In this document: positions 9,574 to 17,624 of the stretch, piece after piece
Layout: each line of letters begins with the position of its first letter
How positions within the stretch are numbered: position 1 is the first letter of the stretch
Assembly: GCA_041749075.1 (NCBI GenBank)
Contig: JBGTBY010000020.1
Span: 1 to 64,000 of the forward strand
Direction of reading: 5' to 3'
Length of the DNA: 64,000 nt
Source of the DNA: CAMTWZ01 sp041749075
Lineage (GTDB): Bacteria > Bacteroidota > Rhodothermia > Balneolales > HLUCCA01
Position numbers and translations under genes: made by a program
The notes under the pieces: generated by a model
Seen by the model: only the letters and a program-made list of their open reading frames with translations
The model's database searches: none
Told to the model about the DNA's origin: nothing

Positions 9574-10229
9574 GTACCCATGTGTTCGAAACCATGCGAT
9601 CTGTGAACGCTGCGATTCCGCTTTGGGAGCATCATCTGACCCGCTTGATGCGGTCTGGAATCAAGAATCTTCCTCGATATGAGGATGTTCGCAAGCAATT
9701 GCCCCCCGAGCCGTCTCGCATCCGCCTTAGCGTATCTGAGGAGGCATGGCGTGTGGAATCCGAACCTCTAGGTGACGCTTGGGACGCTCTCAAGATCGGC
9801 ATCTGGCCGAAGCCGTTTCACAACCCGGCTCCAACCATGAAAACCGAAGACCGGTCTCCCTACGCCGAGGCTTGGGCCAATCGCCCCAATGGCTGCGATG
9901 ACATGCTGCTGCTGACAGAAACCCATCACATCGCAGAAACCACCCGCCTGAACCTCTTTTGGATGGTCGGCGACGTTCTCCACACTCCCGACGATAGCTG
10001 CACCCCGTTATCGGGCGTCGCCCGGAATCTTGTGAAATGTTGGTCCCCATGGCCCATCGAATCCGGTCGTTATCCTCTGGATGACCTTCTCCGCGCGTCG
10101 TTCGTGTTCGGAACCAACGCGGTGCGAGGCATCGTTTGGATTCGCTCTGTGGGTGATCGGGTTTGGCCAACCCCAAATACGTTCTTTCGCCAATTTCAAC
10201 TCGATTTCGAACGCAAAGCCTACGGATGA
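9570..10229 (+). CDS. pabC: Aminotransferase class IV; probable 4-amino-4-deoxychorismate lyase
   Basis: 219 aa. It shows the class IV PLP-fold signs: FETMR at the N-terminus, the Schiff-base lysine at K91 (TMKTEDR), and ETTRLNLFW matching the conserved E-(T/S)-x3-N-x-F element. It sits immediately before pabB and overlaps it by 4 nt (ATGA), and the two steps are consecutive in p-aminobenzoate/folate synthesis. The family also includes branched-chain and D-amino acid aminotransferases, but the context strongly favours PabC, which releases pyruvate from aminodeoxychorismate. It is shorter than typical (about 270 aa). Confidence 0.8.
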   Translation: MSTHVFETMRSVNAAIPLWEHHLTRLMRSGIKNLPRYEDVRKQLPPEPSRIRLSVSEEAWRVESEPLGDAWDALKIGIWPKPFHNPAPTMKTEDRSPYAEAWANRPNGCDDMLLLTETHHIAETTRLNLFWMVGDVLHTPDDSCTPLSGVARNLVKCWSPWPIESGRYPLDDLLRASFVFGTNAVRGIVWIRSVGDRVWPTPNTFFRQFQLDFERKAYG

Positions 10230-11407
10230 GAGACGAACCGATCCTATGGCTTGATTCGCAAGACGCCTCCCATCCGCAAGCCACGATTTCCTGGATGGCG
10301 ACAAAGCCGGACGTGACGCTCACCTACCGCGATGGGTTGGCCAAGGTCATGTACCCGGGCGGATCACGGGAGTGGTCGACCGACGCATGGCACGCGCTCC
10401 GCTACGTGCGAGAAACGTGGCCGGGCTGGTGGGGCGGCTATCTGGGTTATGATCTGAAAAACGATGTCGAGGCGCTGAAATCAAACAATCCGGATCTGGT
10501 GAATGCCCCGGATCTGCACCTATCGCGCTGGACGAAGATTGTGCCTTATGAACCCGGATCACCGCTTCCATTCAAGGTCGGGGCATTTAAGCTAACCGAG
10601 CCAAAGCCGATCATCACACGCGAAGCCTACCTGGAAGCCATCGAAGCGGCGAAACGGCATATCGTGGAAGGGGATATCTACGAGCTGAATCTGTCGCATC
10701 CATTGGTGGCGTCGGTCGAGGGAGATGCGAAGGGCTTGTACGCGGCGATGCGCAGGGTGGGCCCGGTTCCGTTCGGTGCGTTCATGCAAGTGGATGATCT
10801 TGCCATTTGCGGTGCATCCCCTGAACGGTTTCTGAGTCTGAACAACGGCATCCTTCGGTCCGATCCCATCAAAGGAACCGTCGCACGTGGAACGGATGCA
10901 GACCAAGATGAAGATCTTCGCCGAAGTCTGCATCAAAGCGAAAAGAACAAAGCCGAAAACTTGATGATCGTGGATCTGGTTCGGAACGACCTGAGTGTGG
11001 TTTGCGAACCAGGATCGGTGAAGGTAGAGTCGCTGTTCGACATCCAATCGTTCCATACGGTTCACCAAATGGTATCGACGGTCACCGGACGCAAAACGAA
11101 GGATGTTTCACCGGAAGAGGCGATCAAAGCTTGTTTTCCGATGGGATCGATGACCGGCGCACCGAAAATCAGCGCCATGAACATCATCGAAGAGTTGGAA
11201 ACATGGCGCAGGGGCATTTATTCAGGAGCCATCGGATTTATGGCGCCGGATGGGGATTTCAGTTTCAATGTAGTGATCCGTACAGCCATCATCCGAAATG
11301 GTCGGTTGGTATATGGAGTAGGAGGGGCTATCACCAGTGATTCGGACCCGGAAGCCGAATGGGAGGAGACCTTGGTGAAAGCCAAAGCTCTTGTCAATGC
11401 GATCTAA
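10226..11407 (+). CDS. pabB: Aminodeoxychorismate synthase component I
   Basis: 393 aa from the ATG at 10226, which overlaps the pabC stop as ATGA; a longer in-frame start at 10163 would lie deep inside pabC and is rejected. The chorismate-binding domain is clear: EGDIYELNLSHP, SPERFLSL, DPIKGTVARG, KNKAENLMIVDLVRNDLS, and MTGAPKISAM near the C-terminus. The enzyme aminates chorismate with ammonia from a PabA glutamine amidotransferase, which is not in this window. Anthranilate synthase TrpE is the main alternative, but pairing with the class IV lyase supports PabB. Confidence 0.88.
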   Translation: MRDEPILWLDSQDASHPQATISWMATKPDVTLTYRDGLAKVMYPGGSREWSTDAWHALRYVRETWPGWWGGYLGYDLKNDVEALKSNNPDLVNAPDLHLSRWTKIVPYEPGSPLPFKVGAFKLTEPKPIITREAYLEAIEAAKRHIVEGDIYELNLSHPLVASVEGDAKGLYAAMRRVGPVPFGAFMQVDDLAICGASPERFLSLNNGILRSDPIKGTVARGTDADQDEDLRRSLHQSEKNKAENLMIVDLVRNDLSVVCEPGSVKVESLFDIQSFHTVHQMVSTVTGRKTKDVSPEEAIKACFPMGSMTGAPKISAMNIIEELETWRRGIYSGAIGFMAPDGDFSFNVVIRTAIIRNGRLVYGVGGAITSDSDPEAEWEETLVKAKALVNAI

Positions 11408-11421
11408 AACCGCTATCTTTG
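11391..11421 (+). promoter_or_regulatory. Bacteroidota-type promoter of rpmE (TTG, 20 bp, TATCTTTG)
   Basis: A TTG at 11391-11393 and TATCTTTG at 11414-11421 match the -33 TTG and -7 TAnnTTTG elements of the Bacteroidota housekeeping sigma factor with the expected spacing. The predicted start lies near 11428, giving a leader of about 25 nt to the rpmE ATG. The -33 element lies inside the 3' end of pabB. Confidence 0.75.
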
Positions 11422-11453
11422 CAAGCTAATTCCACAACGATTTTTTAGGCTTT

Positions 11454-11666
11454 ATGAAACCAGGCATTCATCCGGATTACAAAGAACTCACCGTTCAATT
11501 GAGCGATGGAACCACTGTCACCACGCGCAGCACCATGAAAACCAAAGATGGTGTATACCGCACGGAAGTGGATTCGAAAAACCATCCGTTCTACATCGGT
11601 TCTGACCGTATGATCCAGAGCGACGGTCGCGTTGACAAGTTCAACAAGAAGTACGGTCGCAAGTAA
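11454..11666 (+). CDS. rpmE: 50S ribosomal protein L31, zinc-free (C-) type
   Basis: 70 aa. The start MKPGIHPDYKELTVQ, the segment HPFYIGS and the end GRVDKFNKKYGRK are diagnostic of L31. The cysteines that bind zinc in the C+ form are absent: LSDGTTV replaces the first cysteine pair and SKNHPFY replaces the second. C- forms usually take over when zinc is scarce; whether a C+ paralogue exists elsewhere is unknown. A strong Bacteroidota promoter precedes it. Confidence 0.95.
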   Translation: MKPGIHPDYKELTVQLSDGTTVTTRSTMKTKDGVYRTEVDSKNHPFYIGSDRMIQSDGRVDKFNKKYGRK

Positions 11667-11672
11667 GGCGGC

Positions 11673-12314
11673 GTGATTCTCACGTCGTTCACAGTCGGTC
11701 CGTTCGCTGAAAACACCTTCCTGCTCGAGAAAGATGGGAAGGCTGTTCTGATCGACCCGGGGTTCAGCACCACGCATGAATGGATCGAAGCTCGTAACAG
11801 TCTTATCGAGTACGAGCTGGAGCTGATCGCGATAGTGCTCACACACGGACACATCGACCATATTCTGGGTGTGGACCGTGTTCTGAGTGAGTTCAAGGTT
11901 CCGGTGTTTATGCATCCGGAATCGCAACCTGTGGTGGACCGCTTTCCACAATCGTCGGTCATGTTTGGGATGCCCCAACCTCCGGTGGCGTTCACGACCA
12001 TCCCACTTCAACCATCCGCATCCGTTCAAATCGGACCTTTCGGGATGGAGGTGCGCTTCACCCCGGGACATTGCCCAGGTCACGTGTCGCTGTACTTCCC
12101 GAAAGAAGGGTTGGTCCTAGCAGGCGATGCCTTATTCAGAGAAAGTATCGGGCGTACGGATCTTCCAGGTGGCAACTATGCCGAATTGGAGCAGTCGATC
12201 CAGCGCGAGTTATTCAGCTTGCCAGACGAGACCATCGTGTATTGCGGTCACGGACCCAAAACATCGATCGCTCACGAAAAGGCTTTTAACCCGTTTGTTC
12301 GAGCTTCGACCTGA
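11673..12314 (+). CDS. Metallo-beta-lactamase-fold hydrolase (glyoxalase II-like)
   Basis: 213 aa. The dinuclear metal site motif THGHIDHI is followed by the later ligands in FTPGHCPGH, LAGDALF (bridging Asp) and CGHGP. It begins GPFAENTFLL as in the YcbL/glyoxalase II-like family of small hydrolases. Start: GTG at 11673 preceded by AAGG; no closer ATG keeps the N-terminus. It probably hydrolyses a thioester such as S-lactoylglutathione analogues, but the substrate is not fixed. The 3' end overlaps the converging TPR gene by 29 nt. Confidence 0.9.
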   Translation: MILTSFTVGPFAENTFLLEKDGKAVLIDPGFSTTHEWIEARNSLIEYELELIAIVLTHGHIDHILGVDRVLSEFKVPVFMHPESQPVVDRFPQSSVMFGMPQPPVAFTTIPLQPSASVQIGPFGMEVRFTPGHCPGHVSLYFPKEGLVLAGDALFRESIGRTDLPGGNYAELEQSIQRELFSLPDETIVYCGHGPKTSIAHEKAFNPFVRAST

Positions 12315-12906
12315 TCCGGTTGATGTGCTCGGCATAGGTGTCGGCGCGCTCAGGTTTGGCGGATATCAGTTGATCGTAGATCGCTAAAGCTTCCGCATAA
12401 CGACCTTGCTTCTCATGAACCATGGCCAACGTGTGGGTGGCGATTTTGCCTTGCTTTGCGCTTTCCTTGGCCATATCCACATGCGGTTCGTTCGACTCTT
12501 CGAGCTTGATCTTCGTCTTTCCCGCATGGCTGAGTTTTGTGATGAGCGCATCCAGATCGAACGGAATACCGAATTCGGTCGCCACGCTACCCATTGAGGT
12601 GCCGGATGGAACCGACCACGTTGTAGAAAGTGTCTCGAACCCCTTCGGATGCATGCATAGATAGCGCAATTGAGCGATGATCGGACTGCCGGGTGCTTGC
12701 GTCATCGCCAGATTCGCCCGTTGCAGCGCGTGAGCCACATCCCCGCTTTCCAAGTACATCCAGCAAAGCCAGGCAAGGAGAACGGGATCGGAGCGACGTT
12801 TCTGAAAGGCGGTCTCCATTTTTAGAATGGCTTTGTCCGGTTCCAGCTCATACAATCTCACATAAGGCTCAATAGATGGCGGGATGGGGAAGGCGGGTTT
12901 GGACAT
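12286..12906 (-). CDS. TPR-repeat protein of the miaB-lptE operon
   Basis: 206 aa from the ATG at 12906; an in-frame TTG at 12930 would overlap lptE. It shows one TPR-like helical pair near the N-terminus (DPVLLAWLCWMYLESGDVAH) and one at the C-terminus (HTLAMVHEKQGRYAEALAIY, then ISAKPERADTY), with a linker rich in charged residues. No signal peptide. It follows lptE in what is probably one transcript with miaB and the sigma-54 activator. TPR units mediate protein contacts; no partner can be named. Confidence 0.75.
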   Translation of the reverse strand: MSKPAFPIPPSIEPYVRLYELEPDKAILKMETAFQKRRSDPVLLAWLCWMYLESGDVAHALQRANLAMTQAPGSPIIAQLRYLCMHPKGFETLSTTWSVPSGTSMGSVATEFGIPFDLDALITKLSHAGKTKIKLEESNEPHVDMAKESAKQGKIATHTLAMVHEKQGRYAEALAIYDQLISAKPERADTYAEHINRIRSKLEQTG

Positions 12907-12923
12907 GCTCGGAAAATAACGAA

Positions 12924-13424
12924 TCACCAACGACCGACCGAATCGTTGAACATATTTTGTGAGATCTGATCCATGGCGATCACCGCGGCGGATGTTTCGC
13001 CATCGATCGGGTTGGATGAAGGATCGAAATCTCCATTCCCTGTAAAACTCTTGTTCCAGCGGGCTTTGTCTTCGGTGCGATAGGTAAAGCTGCCTCGCAC
13101 GGTGATGGTTACGCGGTTCAGGGCCGCGGCTTCGTTTCCGCCGATGGAAAACGGGGCATTGCGATACCCTGTGATCACTCCTTCCATCACGATGTCGGCG
13201 GTTTCGACATCCGTCGACAGTCGAAGCCGAGTTTGATTCACGAATCGGTTGATCAGAGATTGGTTCAGCTGGTCGGACAAATCCGCCAAACCGGATCCAG
13301 ATTGATCCTGAAAAAACGGGATGTAGATGGTGCGGACATCATCCGGAATCGCCACTCCTGAGAAGCTGTATCGGAAGCAGCTCGTGAGCGAGATCAAGAC
13401 CAGAAAAAGGAGGACAGGTTTCAT
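12924..13424 (-). CDS. lptE: LptE-family outer-membrane lipoprotein (LPS assembly)
   Basis: 166 aa. It has a signal peptide with lipobox LTSC (Cys16), then RYSFSGVAIPDDVRTIYIPF, the characteristic start of the Bacteroidota LptE-like family, and later ADIVMEGVITGY. LptE plugs the LptD barrel and helps insert LPS in the outer leaflet. It overlaps the activator gene by 4 nt and lies in the order miaB, activator, lptE often seen in Bacteroidota, which supports the call. The homology to proteobacterial LptE is distant. Confidence 0.85.
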   Translation of the reverse strand: MKPVLLFLVLISLTSCFRYSFSGVAIPDDVRTIYIPFFQDQSGSGLADLSDQLNQSLINRFVNQTRLRLSTDVETADIVMEGVITGYRNAPFSIGGNEAAALNRVTITVRGSFTYRTEDKARWNKSFTGNGDFDPSSNPIDGETSAAVIAMDQISQNMFNDSVGRW

Positions 13425-14632
13425 GAATCGAGATCGTATTGATCGATTTTCCGATATAAGGTACGCTCGCTGATGCCCAATGCCTCGGCCGACTTCCTTC
13501 TATTTCCTTCAAACTGAGTCAATGCTCGGCTGATGAGATGTTTTTCGGCTTCTTCGAGTGTGGGCAGATCTTTGTCGGCGAACAGATCAACCGGTTCGGG
13601 CTGACGAATCTCAAGATTCGGATTATGCCTCAATCCCAATTCCACATCATTTGCGGGAGGTAGCATTCGAGTGATTTCAGCCGGCTTCACTTGAGAATAC
13701 AACAAGGTGCCCATCATTTTTTTCATATCTCCCATGTCGGCACGGAGTTCGACCAAGGCGCGGTAGACGAGTCCCATGGCGTCGTCATTCACAGGTGCTT
13801 GTGCGCTTGGGTGATGCAAGACAGGAAGATGGTCCGTCGCACCCATATGCTGCCGACCTTTGAGGTATTTCTGCAGGATTTCCGCTGTGATGAACTGTGA
13901 TTTTTCCAACACCACCAGTTGTTCGGCCACGTTTCGCAATTCGCGGATGTTGCCGGGCCAGCGATAGGACACCAGAAGTTGACGAGCTTCATCCGAAAAG
14001 CCTTGGAACACCGAATCGTACTGGGTGGAATAGTTGAGCACGAATTGCCGGAAGATGGGAAGGATGTCGTCGGCACGTTCGCGCAGGGCAGGGATGCGGA
14101 TCATGACGGTATTCAGCCTGTAGAACAGATCTTCACGGAAGGAGCCGCTTTCCACATCTTTCCATAGATCACGGTTTGTGGCGGCGATAACCCGCACATC
14201 GGTTTTCCGCACTTCGGCCGAACCGACGCGGAAATACTCACCGTTTTCCAAGATGCGGAGCAATTTGACCTGAACTGATTTCGGAGTATCGCCGATCTCG
14301 TCTAAGAAAATGGTGCCGCCGTTCGCTTTCTCGAAATAACCTTGCCGGGTCACATCCGCGCCCGTGAAGGAGCCTTTTTCATGGCCAAACAGCTCGCTTT
14401 CGATAATGCCTTCCGGTATGGCACCGCAGTTCACGATCACCAGGTTCTTGTCTTTTCGCTTGCTAAGGCCATGCAATGTGCGGGCGAACACATCCTTCCC
14501 TACGCCGCTTTCGCCTTGAAGCATCACGGTGATGGTAGTGGGTGACACTTGCATCACCTTGTCGATCAACTGCGACATGATGGCCGAATCGCCATTCAAG
14601 CCGAATAATTTTTGTACCTGTTTCTTATCCAT
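13421..14632 (-). CDS. Sigma-54-dependent transcriptional activator (AAA+ with Fis-type HTH), no receiver domain
   Basis: 403 aa. Walker A GESGVGK at 40-46, the sigma-54 contact loop GSFTGA at 87-92 (usually GAFTGA), Walker B FLDEIGD around 109-115, an arginine-finger region FREDLFYRL, and the Fis-like helix-turn-helix at the C-terminus (NRRKSAEALGISERTLYRKI). The N-terminus begins directly with the AAA+ domain, so there is no response-regulator receiver and activity must be controlled some other way. The gene overlaps miaB by 8 nt and lptE by 4 nt. Its targets are unknown; a sigma-54-like promoter is present in front of clpB in this same window. Confidence 0.9.
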   Translation of the reverse strand: MDKKQVQKLFGLNGDSAIMSQLIDKVMQVSPTTITVMLQGESGVGKDVFARTLHGLSKRKDKNLVIVNCGAIPEGIIESELFGHEKGSFTGADVTRQGYFEKANGGTIFLDEIGDTPKSVQVKLLRILENGEYFRVGSAEVRKTDVRVIAATNRDLWKDVESGSFREDLFYRLNTVMIRIPALRERADDILPIFRQFVLNYSTQYDSVFQGFSDEARQLLVSYRWPGNIRELRNVAEQLVVLEKSQFITAEILQKYLKGRQHMGATDHLPVLHHPSAQAPVNDDAMGLVYRALVELRADMGDMKKMMGTLLYSQVKPAEITRMLPPANDVELGLRHNPNLEIRQPEPVDLFADKDLPTLEEAEKHLISRALTQFEGNRRKSAEALGISERTLYRKIDQYDLDS

Positions 14633-15971
14633 ATACCGAATTGAACTCTGCGATGGATGAGGCTTTTAACGCATCTCCGAATAGGGTGGCGGATGTGGAC
14701 CCGGTAACGAGCACATCCACATAATCGCCGATCTGATGTTCTTTGCGGTCGAAGATGATGATTTTATTGGAGTCGGTGCGTCCACTGAACTGATTTTCAT
14801 CCCGCCGGCTCACATTCTCCACCAACACCAAATGCCGCGTGCCGATTTCGAGCGCATTTAATTGTTCCGAACCTTTGCGTTGCACATCGATCAGTTCGGC
14901 CAAGCGGCGCTGTTTCACATCGGCCGGAACATCATCCGGGTATTTGCGATGCGCCAACGTGCGTTCACGCTCCGAATACACAAACAGATACGCCAGCTCA
15001 AAGCGAAGTTCGGCGATCATGGCCAGGGTTTCGGCATGGTCGGCTTCCGTCTCACCGCAAAATCCAGCGATGATATCGGTACTGAGTGTCACGCCCGGAA
15101 TCGTCTCACGCATATGATAGATAAGGGATATGTACTCCTCGCGTGTGTAGGGGCGACGCATCCGTTCGAGCACCGAATTGCTTCCTGATTGCGCCGGAAT
15201 GTGGATATAGTTGCAAATATTGGACTGTTCACGAATCACATGAAGCAGATCGTCGGGGAAATCTTTCGGATGGGATGTGGAAAAGCGAACGCGCATCTCC
15301 GAATTCACTTCGCTCACTCGGAGCATCAATTCCGTGAAGCGTGTGCCATTGTCGTTATAGGAGTTCACGTTTTGTCCGAGAAGGGTCACTTCCTTGAAGC
15401 CTTTGTCGCTGAGTTGCTTCACCTCATCCAGAATGGATGCCATCGGGCGGGAGCGTTCACGTCCACGGGTGAACGGAACCACGCAAAAGGCGCACATGTT
15501 GTCGCAGCCTCGCATCACGGACACATAACCGGACACGCCATTGCCCGTCGTTCTGACAGGCGTGATATCGGCGTACGTCTCTTCGAGAGATAGAATCACA
15601 TTCACGGCTTTCTGGCCGCTTTCCACTTCAGTCAGCAAATTCGGGATATCGCGGTAGGCATCCGGACCGACGACCAGGTCCACCAACTTTTCCTTTTCCA
15701 TGAACTCTTCGCGCACGCGCTCGGCCATGCAACCCAGAACGCCAAGGATTCGGTCGCTTTGGCGTCGTTTGAGTCCGCGAAGCGATTTCAGGCGCTCCCA
15801 TACTTTGCGCTCGGCGTTATCGCGAATGGAGCAGGTATTGAGAAGAATGATGTCGGCCGACTCGGCGTCTTGCACGGGCTTCATCCCTTGCTCCATCAGA
15901 ATGGCATTGACGATCTCCGAATCGGAGACATTCATCGCGCAACCGTACGTTTCGATATAAAATGACTTCAT
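14625..15971 (-). CDS. miaB: tRNA-2-methylthio-N6-dimethylallyladenosine synthase
   Basis: 448 aa. The UPF0004 domain carries the three ligands of the auxiliary iron-sulfur cluster (C11, C47, C81), and the radical-SAM motif is C156-x3-C160-x2-C163 (CDNMCAFC). The TRAM domain follows at the C-terminus (ILVTG-like VDVLVTG). It adds a methylthio group to i6A37 in tRNAs. It is the first gene of the leftward operon. A TATCTTCC box lies 6 nt before its ATG. Confidence 0.96.
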   Translation of the reverse strand: MKSFYIETYGCAMNVSDSEIVNAILMEQGMKPVQDAESADIILLNTCSIRDNAERKVWERLKSLRGLKRRQSDRILGVLGCMAERVREEFMEKEKLVDLVVGPDAYRDIPNLLTEVESGQKAVNVILSLEETYADITPVRTTGNGVSGYVSVMRGCDNMCAFCVVPFTRGRERSRPMASILDEVKQLSDKGFKEVTLLGQNVNSYNDNGTRFTELMLRVSEVNSEMRVRFSTSHPKDFPDDLLHVIREQSNICNYIHIPAQSGSNSVLERMRRPYTREEYISLIYHMRETIPGVTLSTDIIAGFCGETEADHAETLAMIAELRFELAYLFVYSERERTLAHRKYPDDVPADVKQRRLAELIDVQRKGSEQLNALEIGTRHLVLVENVSRRDENQFSGRTDSNKIIIFDRKEHQIGDYVDVLVTGSTSATLFGDALKASSIAEFNSVYG

Positions 15972-15977
15972 GGGACG

Positions 15978-15985
15978 GGAAGATA
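15978..15985 (-). promoter_or_regulatory. Promoter-like TATCTTCC box just upstream of miaB
   Basis: On the minus strand TATCTTCC ends 6 nt before the miaB ATG. It is close to the Bacteroidota -7 element TAnnTTTG. If used, transcription would begin about at the start codon (leaderless). The same arrangement occurs before rluD-like, pgsA, fur and the 44033-44395 gene. Confidence 0.45.
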
Positions 15986-16040
15986 CCGAAATCGTGACAG
16001 AAAGTCAGAAGAAGAGACTAGGTGGGAGAGACACGAGACA

Positions 16041-16075
16041 AAAAAGAAAAAGGACTGAAGGTTTCCCTCCAGTCC
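16041..16075 (-). terminator. Terminator after the DUF5723-like barrel gene
   Basis: On the minus strand a stem with one or two G-U pairs (16052-16061 with 16066-16075) precedes a long U tract made by the A-rich run at 16041-16051. It lies 26 nt past the stop of the leftward barrel gene. Confidence 0.75.
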
Positions 16076-16101
16076 TCATGTCCTCATGTGATCAGTACAA
16101 C

Positions 16102-17607
16102 TCAGAAGTGGAACATCAATCCACTAAAGGCGGTGCTGATGCCGGCTCCGTTCTCTTTGGATGTGGCACTGGATGCCGCCCCAAAGCTGAATTCGAAGTT
16201 GCGGAACTCAAGACCCGTACCGAAATGGTACGTGGCATTGGAATATCCACCTGTGCGCATACCCACACGCAACGGCCAGAATCCGAACAATTTATACTCG
16301 GTTCCAAGAGCCATATAGGCACGTTTGCTGTTCACTCCGGTGTTGTTGAGGCCGGCACCCACATCGAGCATGAGTCCGAAGCGACCCATTTTCAGGTGTG
16401 TGCCCAGATTGATCGTCGTCGGAAGCGCACGCGACACAGCGGCGGATCCATTTCTGCTGAAATCCAGGTAGCTCTCAACACCGATAGAGTCTTTGAACAC
16501 GGATTCGGCATAGGCTCCGAAATCCCCATCAAACTGCTCGTCGATCATTTCGGTGTCATAATTGAATCCATCGTAGAACACCTCGCCTACGTTTCTGAAT
16601 TCACTGGCATCTTTGAAGTTGATCTTTCCGATGTCGGTGATGGATAAACCAATGGTAAGCTGGCGGTCACCCCGAAACGGACCCCATTTCGGGATGGGGA
16701 TGAAATCGGCATTCAGGATGGCGGTGGCTCCGAGATCGAAACCGATTCCGGTGGTTTGAACACCAGCGAAATCACCCGCATCCGGTTCGATATAGTCGCC
16801 GATTTGTGGCAATTCCTGTCCGGCCGGGGTGTTGTCACGGTCGATGGAATATTGATCCAAACCATCAGCTAAGGATCCCAATGTTTGGATCGAATAATTA
16901 TACTGTTGGCGGAAATTGCCATTGTTTGCGGTGATGGTGCTCTTGAAATCCATGCGCTGGGTGTTGTGACCCATCAGAATTTTAGGAGCCACACCCGCGA
17001 GGATTTTCGCTCCATACAAATCCGCCACATGCATGGCGTAACCAAGGGAGACTTCCGTGAAGGCAGTTACATCCATATTCATGTTCACAGCACGTCCGCT
17101 TCCAAACAGAGCTGGGTCCAAGCCATAGAAAAACACTTCAGGAAGGCCTCGGTTCACACCGATGTTGGTCAAAACACGTTGGCGAACGGCAATCGACGCC
17201 GCCCAGTTGCTATGTTGGTACGCCACACCGAGATCGGTGATACTGATATCGATGCCAACCGAACGGTTTGCATTCGGATCCGTGCCGAACCATGTGTCCA
17301 ACATCTTCGCATTCATGTCGCCAGACAGAGTCAGGCCTTTGGTCAGGTATTGGTTGTATGTGCTGATGTTAGCCAATGGGCCACCTGCGGAAACGCCTAC
17401 GCCGAGCAAGCCGAAGCTGATCTTCGTTTTGCGGTCGTTGCGAAGCATGATGTTCGCGGGGTTTAGAAAATTGGCATCGTAACTGTCCACATATGCGGTA
17501 CCACCACCGCCAAGACCGATGTTGGTGGCGGTTTGAAGGCGTCCTTGCGCATGTGCCAGGGTGGTCAAGGCAAGGCAGAACAGGAGGATTGTGAGAATGG
17601 ATTTCAT
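16102..17607 (-). CDS. DUF5723-like outer-membrane beta-barrel protein
   Basis: 501 aa. Signal peptide cleaved near residue 20 (AHAQ). The mature protein begins GRLQTATNIGLGGGGTAY and YDANFLNPANI, an N-plug typical of FadL/PorV/DUF5723-type barrels, and continues as regularly spaced amphipathic strands to a terminal Phe (GLMFHF). The strand run and end signal support an outer-membrane location. It starts 17 nt after a large lipoprotein gene on the same strand, so the two may form a complex. No substrate can be inferred. Confidence 0.75.
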   Translation of the reverse strand: MKSILTILLFCLALTTLAHAQGRLQTATNIGLGGGGTAYVDSYDANFLNPANIMLRNDRKTKISFGLLGVGVSAGGPLANISTYNQYLTKGLTLSGDMNAKMLDTWFGTDPNANRSVGIDISITDLGVAYQHSNWAASIAVRQRVLTNIGVNRGLPEVFFYGLDPALFGSGRAVNMNMDVTAFTEVSLGYAMHVADLYGAKILAGVAPKILMGHNTQRMDFKSTITANNGNFRQQYNYSIQTLGSLADGLDQYSIDRDNTPAGQELPQIGDYIEPDAGDFAGVQTTGIGFDLGATAILNADFIPIPKWGPFRGDRQLTIGLSITDIGKINFKDASEFRNVGEVFYDGFNYDTEMIDEQFDGDFGAYAESVFKDSIGVESYLDFSRNGSAAVSRALPTTINLGTHLKMGRFGLMLDVGAGLNNTGVNSKRAYMALGTEYKLFGFWPLRVGMRTGGYSNATYHFGTGLEFRNFEFSFGAASSATSKENGAGISTAFSGLMFHF

Positions 17608-17624
17608 AAATAGTGCTCCTGCGC

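Noticed and set aside
10163..10225. N-terminal extension of PabB
   Set aside because: It lies within pabC; the ATG at 10226 gives the standard 4-nt coupling overlap and a normal N-terminus.
15970..16647. 225-codon frame opposite the DUF5723-like barrel gene
   Set aside because: It covers a clear terminator and the barrel's conserved C-terminal strands on the other strand.
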